Below are positions 56,929-64,000 of a stretch of DNA of 64,000 nt, one piece after another (position 1 is the first letter of the stretch; each line of letters opens with the position of its first letter). The translations under genes and the position numbers were made by a program. Origin of the DNA: Prevotella sp. (GTDB lineage Bacteria; Bacteroidota; Bacteroidia; Bacteroidales; Muribaculaceae); the NCBI GenBank assembly GCA_023666665.1, contig JAMPBN010000002.1, positions 62,001 to 126,000 of the forward strand. Reading direction: 5' to 3'. Below the pieces are notes generated by a model. It searched no databases. It was not told the origin of the DNA and saw only the letters and a list, made by a program, of their open reading frames with translations.

Positions 56929-59436
56929 ATGCTTAATCAAGATCGTATACAGCAGATCAATATCGAAAGCGAAATGAAGTCGGCTTATATCGACTATTCG
57001 ATGTCTGTCATCGTTAGTCGTGCACTGCCCGACGTTCGCGATGGCTTGAAGCCGGTACACCGCCGCGTCCTATTCGGAATGAATGAGATGGGCAATACGT
57101 CAGACAAACCCCACAAGAAGTCGGCCAACTGCGTCGGCGAGGTTATGGGTAAATATCACCCCCACGGCGACTCGTCAATCTACGGCACCGTAGTGCGTCT
57201 GGCTCAAGATTGGAATATGCGCAACACCCTGGTCGACGGACACGGCAACTTCGGCTCTATCGACGGCGACGGCGCTGCCGCAATGCGTTATACCGAGGTC
57301 CGCTTGGCCAAGATGGGCGAAGAAATGCTCTCCGACATCGAAAAGGAAACCGTGGATATGCAACCCAACTACGACAACACGCGCCCCGAACCCACCGTGT
57401 TGCCCACACGCTTCCCCAACCTCCTGGTCAACGGCGCGACCGGCATCGCCGTAGGTATGGCCACGAATATGCCTACCCACAACCTCCGCGAGTCTATTGC
57501 CGGCACCATAGCCCTGCTCGAAAACCCCGAGCTCACCATCGAGGAGCTGATGAACCACATTCCCGCACCCGACTTCCCCACAGGCGGTATAATCTACGGC
57601 ATCAACGGCGTTAAGGAAGCATACGAGACCGGACGCGGACGCATCGTTATCCGCGCCAAATATGATATGGTGCCCGAGGCCAACCATACCAATATCGTAA
57701 TTACCGAGATTCCTTACGGCGTAAACCGCTCCGAACTCGTCAAGCAGATTGCCGGACTCGTAACCGAAAAGAAAATCGAGGGTATCTCAAATATTCAAGA
57801 CCTCTCGAACGAAGACATCAAGCAGCACATCGTAATCACCCTCAAGTCTGACGCCAACGCCAACGTGGTGATGAACAAGCTCTTCAAGATGAGCGCTCTC
57901 CAGTCGAGCTTCAGCGTTAACAATGTTGCGCTGGTTCACGGACGTCCCCGCACCCTCAACCTCAAGGAGATTCTCCAGTCATTCATTGATCACCGCCACG
58001 ACGTGGTTATCCGCCGCACGCAATATGAACTCCGCAAGGCCGAAGAACGCGCCCATATCCTCGAAGGTCTGATTATCGCCTCTCAAAACATCGACGAGGT
58101 TATCAAGATAATCAAAGAAAGCGACAACACCGAAGCCGCTCGCAATGCTCTTGCTGCCCGCTTTGAACTCTCCGAAGCTCAGACTCAGGCAATCGTGGAG
58201 ATGCGCCTACGCCAGCTCACCGGATTGGAGCAAGACAAGCTGCGCCAAAACTACGAAGACATTAAAAAGGAGATTGAGCGCCTCAACGGCATTCTCAACG
58301 ATCCGGTTATCTGCCGCAACCTCATTAAGACGGAACTCGAGGAAATTGCCAATAAATATGGCGACGACCGTCGCACTGAAATCAACCGCGCCGGCGGCGA
58401 TTTTGACGACGATGCCTTCCAGGACGATGAAGATATGGTAATCACCATCAGCCACCTCGGCTACATCAAGCGCACCAAGTTGAGCGAGTTCCGCGCTCAA
58501 AACCGCGGTGGCGTGGGCTTTAAGGGCTCGTCAACCCGCTCCGAAGACTTCATTGAACACATCTACACGGCCAACAACCGCTCCTATATGCTCTTCTTCA
58601 CCGAGCGCGGCCGTTGCTACTGGATCAAGGTCTACAACATTCCCGAGGCCGGACGTGCCCAGAAAGGCCGCGCTATTCAAAACCTCCTCAGCATTGAGGG
58701 CGGCGACAGTGTCAAGGCATACATTGCCGTGCGCAACCTCGCTGACCGCGAATTTGTTGAGACCCACAACCTGGTGTTCTGCACCAAGAAGGGTATTGTC
58801 AAGAAAACCCCGCTCGAAGCATATTCCCGCCCCCGCAACATCGGCGTTAACGCTATCATAATCCGCGACGACGATGAGCTGCTGCAGGTAGAAATGACCA
58901 ATGGCGACAGCGAAATCATCCTGGCCAACAAAAACGGCCGCGCCATCCGCTTCGACGAAAAACGCGTACGTGAAATGGGCCGTATGTCCACCGGCGTTCG
59001 CGGTATGACCCTCGACGACGAAAACGACGAAGTGGTAGGTATGATTTGCATGGATCGCGACTCCGAAAAGACCGTGATGGTACTCTCCGAAAAGGGCTAC
59101 GGCAAGCGCTCCGACCTCGAGGACTATCGCGTTACCAACCGTGGCGGCAAGGGCGTTAAAACCCTCAACATTACTGACAAGACCGGCTCGCTCGTCGCTA
59201 TCAAGAGTGTCGACGATGCCAACGATCTCGTCATCATCAACCGCTCGGGTATTACCATTCGCCTGCGTATGGCCGACATCCGCGTGATGGGTCGCGCAAC
59301 TCAGGGCGTTCGAGTTATCAACCTCGAAAAGCGCGGCGACACCATCGCCAGCGTCTGCACCGTAGATACCGACCTCGAAGAAGACGTAGAACAACCCGAA
59401 CAAAACGACCAACCGGAACAACCCGAAATTCAATAA
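56929..59436 (+). CDS. gyrA: DNA gyrase subunit A
   Basis: An 835-residue subunit that breaks and rejoins DNA during supercoiling. The catalytic Tyr is Y121 in AAMRYTEV. The winged-helix region carries HPHGDSSIYG. The C-terminal pinwheel begins after the GyrA box QNRGGVG near residue 524, which distinguishes it from ParC. The tail is acidic. In the quinolone-resistance region S82 and S83 are retained, while the position matching E. coli D87 is Gly (G86). The gene is followed 25 bases later by a TPR gene. Confidence 0.98.
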   Translation: MLNQDRIQQINIESEMKSAYIDYSMSVIVSRALPDVRDGLKPVHRRVLFGMNEMGNTSDKPHKKSANCVGEVMGKYHPHGDSSIYGTVVRLAQDWNMRNTLVDGHGNFGSIDGDGAAAMRYTEVRLAKMGEEMLSDIEKETVDMQPNYDNTRPEPTVLPTRFPNLLVNGATGIAVGMATNMPTHNLRESIAGTIALLENPELTIEELMNHIPAPDFPTGGIIYGINGVKEAYETGRGRIVIRAKYDMVPEANHTNIVITEIPYGVNRSELVKQIAGLVTEKKIEGISNIQDLSNEDIKQHIVITLKSDANANVVMNKLFKMSALQSSFSVNNVALVHGRPRTLNLKEILQSFIDHRHDVVIRRTQYELRKAEERAHILEGLIIASQNIDEVIKIIKESDNTEAARNALAARFELSEAQTQAIVEMRLRQLTGLEQDKLRQNYEDIKKEIERLNGILNDPVICRNLIKTELEEIANKYGDDRRTEINRAGGDFDDDAFQDDEDMVITISHLGYIKRTKLSEFRAQNRGGVGFKGSSTRSEDFIEHIYTANNRSYMLFFTERGRCYWIKVYNIPEAGRAQKGRAIQNLLSIEGGDSVKAYIAVRNLADREFVETHNLVFCTKKGIVKKTPLEAYSRPRNIGVNAIIIRDDDELLQVEMTNGDSEIILANKNGRAIRFDEKRVREMGRMSTGVRGMTLDDENDEVVGMICMDRDSEKTVMVLSEKGYGKRSDLEDYRVTNRGGKGVKTLNITDKTGSLVAIKSVDDANDLVIINRSGITIRLRMADIRVMGRATQGVRVINLEKRGDTIASVCTVDTDLEEDVEQPEQNDQPEQPEIQ

Positions 59437-59461
59437 TCCCCTCACTTTAATATCTCCGAAT

Positions 59462-60724
59462 ATGAAGAAAGTTCTTTTGATTGCCTGCGGCCTGCTGATA
59501 GCCGGCGTGGCAACGGCACAAGAAAACGTGCTCAAAGAAGCAAAACGCGGCCTTCAGGTAGAAGTTCCCAACCATTCTGCAATTGCAGATATGCTGGCTA
59601 ACGCCCTGAAAGACCCCGCAACGGCCGAAAACGTTGAAGCCTGGTTCCTTGCAGGCAAAAACGCCTTCCAAACCTGGCAGACCGGCAAGCAGCTCAGCGC
59701 CATCGGCGAAACCCCCGACGAGGTTAATATGAGCAAAGCCCTCATCAACGGCTTTGAATACTTCGACAAGGCGTTCACTATGGACACCATAATCACCGTA
59801 GACAAAAAAGGCAAAGAGAAAATCAAGACCAAATACTCCAAAGAGATGGCCAACACCCTCATTGCCAACTACAAAAACTATGAGCAGGCATTTGGTGTTC
59901 TCTATAATGCCAACGACATTGAAAATGCCTTCCGTGCTCTCAAAGTCTACACCACACTCCCCTCTTATGCTCCCCTCGGCGCAAAAGCCCCGCAAGCTCC
60001 CGTTGACAGCCTTAACGCCCAGGACTTCTACAACTTGGGTATGCTGGCCTTGATGCTCGACAAGCCTCAAGATGCCATCCCCGCGTTTGAATCAGCCATG
60101 AAGCATAATTTCGGCGTCAGCGCTTACTATCAGATTATCCGTGCCGCCAACGACCTCAAAGACGAACAGCTCGTTGAAAAATACGGAATGGAAGGTTTCC
60201 AGAAATACAACGACCCCTACTTCCTCAGCCAGTTGGTTGCTCTCTATGCCCAGCAAAAAAACTACAAGAAAGGCCACGACATCATTGCCGCTGCTCTTGA
60301 AAGCGACCCCAACAATGCCACCCTGCTTCGCTTCAAAGGCATAACCGCCGAGCTGATTTCCGAGGAAGAAGGCGTATCGCCCGAAGATGCTAAGAAATAT
60401 AAAGACGAGGCATACAAGAGCTACGAAGAAGCTTACAAGGTTGCTCCCGAAGACCCCGAAGTTCTCTACAACTACGGACGTATGCTCACCGCAATCGCTT
60501 ATAAGACCAACGATGACGCTGTAGACCTCACCAACGCGGAGTTTGCAAAGCTCAAAGCTGACGTTATTGACCCGCAGCTCCGTCAGGCAGCCGAAGCTTT
60601 CGAGAAAGCTTTGGCCAAAGACAAAGAAACTCACCGCGACATCTTCTCCATGCTCAAGGGTATCTACTACAACCTCAACGACGAGGAGAACATGAAGCGC
60701 ATCGAAGAACTCCAACTCCAGTAA
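59462..60724 (+). CDS. secreted tetratricopeptide-repeat protein
   Basis: A 420-residue protein with a signal peptide at about 1-19 (ending ATA). Several TPR-like helix pairs can be seen from about residue 170 (AQDFYNLGMLALMLDKPQDA, PEVLYNYGRMLTAI). It is probably periplasmic or outer-membrane associated, acting as a binding scaffold. A TPR gene directly after gyrA is common in Bacteroidales. It ends 22 bases before a strong terminator, so gyrA and this gene form one unit. Confidence 0.88.
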   Translation: MKKVLLIACGLLIAGVATAQENVLKEAKRGLQVEVPNHSAIADMLANALKDPATAENVEAWFLAGKNAFQTWQTGKQLSAIGETPDEVNMSKALINGFEYFDKAFTMDTIITVDKKGKEKIKTKYSKEMANTLIANYKNYEQAFGVLYNANDIENAFRALKVYTTLPSYAPLGAKAPQAPVDSLNAQDFYNLGMLALMLDKPQDAIPAFESAMKHNFGVSAYYQIIRAANDLKDEQLVEKYGMEGFQKYNDPYFLSQLVALYAQQKNYKKGHDIIAAALESDPNNATLLRFKGITAELISEEEGVSPEDAKKYKDEAYKSYEEAYKVAPEDPEVLYNYGRMLTAIAYKTNDDAVDLTNAEFAKLKADVIDPQLRQAAEAFEKALAKDKETHRDIFSMLKGIYYNLNDEENMKRIEELQLQ

Positions 60725-60746
60725 TTCCTGAACATACCATATGGAG

Positions 60747-60772
60747 ACGGCGGGCTTTTGTCCGCCGTTTTT
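60747..60772 (+). terminator. rho-independent terminator after the TPR gene
   Basis: ACGGCGG (60747-60753) pairs with CCGCCGT (60762-60768) and is followed by five T. It separates the gyrA-TPR unit from the clp genes. Confidence 0.85.
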
Positions 60773-60801
60773 GTGTATATTTGGGTGATTTTTGCACATT
60801 A

Positions 60802-60833
60802 TTTGCGTATGATGAAAATTATTCGTAACTTTG
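60802..60833 (+). promoter_or_regulatory. promoter of clpP-clpX
   Basis: TTTG (60802-60805) and TAACTTTG (60826-60833) are 20 bases apart. The leader to the clpP ATG is about 40 bases. Confidence 0.75.
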
Positions 60834-60875
60834 AATAGGAATTAACAATGAATTTTCAAAGAAAGGTATAATAGA

Positions 60876-61577
60876 ATGTCAAATTTTAATCCAAACGACT
60901 TTAGAAATTTTGCCACCAAACACTGCGGTATCAACCCCTTGGTGTTTGACCAATTCACGGCTCAGGCCAATAATCAGCTCATTACCTCGAGCTATATCTC
61001 ACCCACTATCATCGAAGAACGTCAGCTCAACGTGGCTCAGATGGACGTGTTCTCACGTCTGATGATGGACCGCATCATCTTCCTTGGCACTCAGGTTGAT
61101 GACTACAGCGCCAACGTTATCCAGGCCCAGCTGCTTTATCTTGACAGCGCAGACCCCGGCAAAGACGTGAGCATCTACATCAACTCCCCCGGCGGCAGCG
61201 TGTATGCCGGCCTCGGCATCTACGATACGATGCAATACATCTCAAGCGACGTCGCCACCATTTGCACCGGTATGGCCGCCTCGATGGCCGCAGTACTCCT
61301 GGTTGCTGGTGAAAAAGGCAAGCGCTTTGCGCTGAAGCACTCGCGAGTGATGATTCACCAACCTATGGGCGGTGCTCAGGGTCAGGCCAGCGATATTGAA
61401 ATCACTGCCCGCGAAATCCTGAAGCTGAAACACGAACTCTATTCCATCATTGCCGACCACTCCGGCCAGCCCATTGAAAAAGTGGAGCGCGACAGCGACC
61501 GCGACTACTGGATGACTGCCGAAGAAGCCCGGCAATACGGAATGATTGACAAAGTTCTCATCAAAGCCAAACAATAA
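60876..61577 (+). CDS. clpP: ATP-dependent Clp protease proteolytic subunit
   Basis: A 233-residue serine protease that forms the tetradecameric chamber of ClpXP. The catalytic triad is S136 ([12 protein letters not shown]), H161 (VMIHQPMGG) and D210 (DSDRDYWM). It has an N-terminal extension of about 40 residues relative to E. coli mature ClpP, usual for Bacteroidetes. The stop shares one base with the clpX ATG. Trigger factor (tig), often next to clpP, is not present upstream. Confidence 0.97.
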   Translation: MSNFNPNDFRNFATKHCGINPLVFDQFTAQANNQLITSSYISPTIIEERQLNVAQMDVFSRLMMDRIIFLGTQVDDYSANVIQAQLLYLDSADPGKDVSIYINSPGGSVYAGLGIYDTMQYISSDVATICTGMAASMAAVLLVAGEKGKRFALKHSRVMIHQPMGGAQGQASDIEITAREILKLKHELYSIIADHSGQPIEKVERDSDRDYWMTAEEARQYGMIDKVLIKAKQ

Positions 61578-62842
61578 TGGCTAAGAAAACTCAAATAGGA
61601 CACTCATGCGCGTTCTGCGGCGGACCCACTTCGCCGCAGGCCGTGCTCGTGCCGTCGCCGCTGACTCCCGGAGTGTGCATATGCAGCGACTGTCTTGAGC
61701 AGATCAACTATTTCCTCAAAGAAGAAGATCTGCTGGGCGACTCAAAGCAGAAAAAGTCAAAGCCTGCCACCAAAACCGACAAGGTTCCCAATCCACGCGA
61801 AATTAACGACTTTCTGAATCAATACGTTATTGGTCAGGAAGATGCCAAAAAGTATCTTTCGGTAGCGGTTTATAACCACTACAAGCGTTTGGCTCAGAAA
61901 GATGCCGAAGACGACGGCGTGGACATTGAAAAGAGCAATATCATCATTGTCGGTCCCACAGGTACCGGCAAGACCTTGCTCGCCAAGACCATTGCTCGGC
62001 TGCTCGACGTTCCGTTCACCATAGTGGATGCCACGGTGCTCACCGAGGCCGGCTATGTTGGCGAAGACATTGAGAGCCTGCTGACCCGCCTGCTTCAGGC
62101 CGCCGACTACGATGTTGAAAAGGCTGAGCGCGGCATTGTCTTCATCGACGAAATCGACAAGATTGCCCGCAAGGGCGACAATCCGTCGATTACCCGCGAC
62201 GTTTCCGGCGAGGGTGTTCAGCAAGGTCTGCTGAAACTCCTCGAGGGCTCGATTGTGAACGTTCCGCCGCAAGGTGGCCGCAAGCACCCCGAGCAGAAGA
62301 TGATTCCGGTCAACACCAAAGACATCCTCTTTATCTGCGGCGGCGCATTCGACGGAATTGAGCGCAAAATCGCCCACCGTCTGAACACTCACGTAGTGGG
62401 TTATTCCACCGATGCCGCAAAGCAAAAAATCAAGCGCGATAATTATCTGCAATACGTTGCCCCTCAGGATTTGAAGTCTTTTGGCCTTATTCCCGAAATA
62501 ATTGGCCGCCTGCCCATTCTGACCCACCTCGACCCGCTTGACCGCGATGCGCTGCTGCGCGTGCTGACCGAACCTAAAAACGCCATTATCCGCCAGTATG
62601 TCAAGATGTTTGCCATGGACGGCGTGGAACTCACGTTTGATTCCGACGCTTTGGAACTCATCGTTGACAAGGCAATAGAATATAAGCTCGGAGCGCGCGG
62701 ACTCCGCTCTATCGTTGAGTCAATTATGGTTGAGGCAATGTATTCCACCCCAGGAACAGATATAAAACAACTTAAAATAACCCGAGACTACGCTCTCGAA
62801 CAAATTCAAAAAGCGCATTTCGAAACAGACTCGATAAAATAA
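61577..62842 (+). CDS. clpX: ATP-dependent Clp protease ATPase subunit ClpX
   Basis: A 421-residue unfoldase that feeds tagged substrates to ClpP. The N-terminal zinc-binding domain uses C11, C14, C36 and C39. Walker A is GPTGTGKT (126-133), Walker B is [11 protein letters not shown], and the pore motif GYVGED follows. The ATG overlaps the clpP stop. The linker has a Lys-rich stretch ([14 protein letters not shown]). RecQ follows 43 bases later in the same direction. Confidence 0.98.
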   Translation: MAKKTQIGHSCAFCGGPTSPQAVLVPSPLTPGVCICSDCLEQINYFLKEEDLLGDSKQKKSKPATKTDKVPNPREINDFLNQYVIGQEDAKKYLSVAVYNHYKRLAQKDAEDDGVDIEKSNIIIVGPTGTGKTLLAKTIARLLDVPFTIVDATVLTEAGYVGEDIESLLTRLLQAADYDVEKAERGIVFIDEIDKIARKGDNPSITRDVSGEGVQQGLLKLLEGSIVNVPPQGGRKHPEQKMIPVNTKDILFICGGAFDGIERKIAHRLNTHVVGYSTDAAKQKIKRDNYLQYVAPQDLKSFGLIPEIIGRLPILTHLDPLDRDALLRVLTEPKNAIIRQYVKMFAMDGVELTFDSDALELIVDKAIEYKLGARGLRSIVESIMVEAMYSTPGTDIKQLKITRDYALEQIQKAHFETDSIK

Positions 62843-62885
62843 CCTCCCAGCTCCTCATATTTTTACATTAATCACATTCATTCAC

Positions 62886-64000
62886 ATGGCTACCCATACC
62901 GAACTTGTTGAAGCTCTTAAACATCACTTTGGCTTTGACACCTTCAAAGGCAATCAGGAACAAATCATTCAGGCGCTGCTCGACGGCGACGATGTGTTTG
63001 TGTTGATGCCCACCGGCGGCGGAAAATCGTTATGCTACCAGTTGCCCTCCGTATTGATGTCGGGGGTCGCTATAGTAATATCTCCGTTGATAGCCCTGAT
63101 GAAGAATCAGGTTGATGCAATGCGCAACTTCAGCTCCGACGACGGCATTGCCCACTTCCTCAATTCGTCGCTCACCCGCGCCTCAATCGAGGCTGTGAAA
63201 GACGACATTGTCAAGGGGCGCACCAAGCTGCTATATGTAGCTCCCGAACAGCTGACCAAAGAGGAGAACATCGAGTTTCTGAAATCCGTGCAGGTATCTT
63301 TCTACGCCATTGACGAAGCCCACTGTATATCGGAATGGGGTCACGACTTCCGTCCCGAATACCGCCGCATTCGCCCTATAATCAACGAAATAGGGTCGCA
63401 CCCGGTAATTGCTCTGACCGCAACGGCAACCCCCAAGGTGCAACACGACATTCAGAAAAATCTCGGAATGACAAATGCCCGCGTGTTTAAATCTTCGTTC
63501 AACCGCGAAAATCTCTACTACGAGATTCGCCCCAAAACGGAGAGCATTGACCGCGATATTATCAAATACATAAAAAACAACGAAGACAAAAGCGGTATAA
63601 TTTACTGTTTGGCCCGCAAAAAGGTTGAGGAACTCGCCGAGTTGCTGGTGGTAAACAACATAAAGGCTCTGCCATATCATGCCGGTATGGATTCGGCCAC
63701 GCGCTCGGCCAATCAGGATGCTTTCCTGATGGAAGATGTCAACGTGATAGTTGCCACCATAGCGTTTGGCATGGGTATTGACAAGCCCGACGTGAGATTC
63801 GTGATTCACTACGATATGCCGAAATCGCTTGAGGGCTACTATCAGGAGACAGGCCGCGCAGGCCGCGATGGCGGCGAGGGACAGTGCATAACATTCTATT
63901 CTGCCAAGGACTTGCGCAAAATGGAAAAGTTCATGCAGGGCAAACCCATGGCCGAACAGGAAATCGGCAAGCAACTTCTTGCTGAGACAGCAAGTTACGC
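62886..64000 (+). CDS. recQ: ATP-dependent DNA helicase RecQ, N-terminal part
   Basis: The reading frame from the ATG at 62886 stays open for 371 codons to the right edge. Helicase motifs are in order: FKGNQEQIIQALLDGDDV, Walker A MPTGGGKS, DEAH in AIDEAHCISEWGHDFRPEY, ALTATATPKV, and motif VI QETGRAGRDG. This covers both RecA domains of a RecQ 3'-5' helicase; the zinc and HRDC domains lie beyond the window. It may be transcribed with clpP-clpX. Confidence 0.96.
   Translation, partial: MATHTELVEALKHHFGFDTFKGNQEQIIQALLDGDDVFVLMPTGGGKSLCYQLPSVLMSGVAIVISPLIALMKNQVDAMRNFSSDDGIAHFLNSSLTRASIEAVKDDIVKGRTKLLYVAPEQLTKEENIEFLKSVQVSFYAIDEAHCISEWGHDFRPEYRRIRPIINEIGSHPVIALTATATPKVQHDIQKNLGMTNARVFKSSFNRENLYYEIRPKTESIDRDIIKYIKNNEDKSGIIYCLARKKVEELAELLVVNNIKALPYHAGMDSATRSANQDAFLMEDVNVIVATIAFGMGIDKPDVRFVIHYDMPKSLEGYYQETGRAGRDGGEGQCITFYSAKDLRKMEKFMQGKPMAEQEIGKQLLAETASY

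Noticed and set aside
58531-59535. 334-codon open frame on the minus strand
   Set aside because: It is antisense to gyrA and the start of the TPR gene, with no domain pattern.
63231-63974. 247-codon open frame on the minus strand
   Set aside because: It is antisense to recQ, whose helicase motifs are intact on the plus strand.

Overview
The window reads as chromosomal DNA of a gut-type member of the Bacteroidales, most likely near Muribaculaceae (family placement is inference). The evidence is a SusC/SusD pair, a Bacteroides-type choloylglycine hydrolase, type III glutamine synthetase, LL-diaminopimelate aminotransferase, a DUF4923 lipoprotein, T9SS-like C-terminal tails on secreted proteins, and many promoters with the Bacteroidetes -7 box TAnnTTTG. 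I saw no rRNA, tRNA, CRISPR, insertion sequence or prophage.

Layout. 1-3810 (minus): a tightly overlapped operon of secreted endonuclease I, secreted leucine-rich-repeat protein, trmB and mrp (mrp runs off the left edge). 3912-7325 (minus): manA and a GH2 glycosidase, divergent from a SusC-SusD-surface lipoprotein operon (7458-13657) that ends in a strong terminator. 13658-13962 is the only gene-free stretch above 300 bases. It holds a palindrome, a -7 box, a second terminator (together a possible small RNA) and a CTAATT heptamer repeat in front of obgE. 15117-21976 (minus): an M6 metalloprotease coupled to a 1484-residue adhesin-like protein. 22050-30797 (minus): dapF, dapL, an S9 peptidase, an MsbA-like ABC exporter, an M24 aminopeptidase P and a gamma carbonic anhydrase. 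30905-33505 (plus): a three-gene lipid glycosylation set (GT39, GT2, LAB_N membrane protein), then rsmI, two lipoproteins and a TrkH/TrkA potassium uptake pair up to 38375.

38465-44754 (plus): type III glutamine synthetase, tpiA, a 62-residue membrane protein, and a GH92 mannosidase fused to a BSP-type metallopeptidase domain. 44739-47846 (minus): a patatin-type outer-membrane phospholipase, a tail-less SSB and a PduO-type adenosyltransferase. 47936-49608 (plus): a second RsmI-like methylase and a WalJ-like metallohydrolase. 49592-51462 (minus): a bile-salt-hydrolase-type enzyme with a DUF3298 lipoprotein. 51589-53068 (minus): small envelope or stress proteins (two YtxH, a holin-like membrane protein, an unknown, and a DUF2582 winged helix). 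53229-56855 (plus): an alpha/beta hydrolase, an FdtA/FdtB amino-sugar pair and a Ca/Na antiporter. 56929-64000 (plus): gyrA, a TPR protein, clpP, clpX and recQ (recQ cut by the right edge).

The genes are mostly housekeeping plus glycan, peptide and bile-acid functions of a gut commensal. I found no obvious new defence or mobile system. The most unusual signals are intergenic repeats that copy the upstream stop-codon region, several start codons about 5-10 bases from a -7 box (probable leaderless mRNAs), the GH92-BSP fusion preceded in frame by a two-helix ORF and one TAA, and the small-RNA candidate upstream of obgE.
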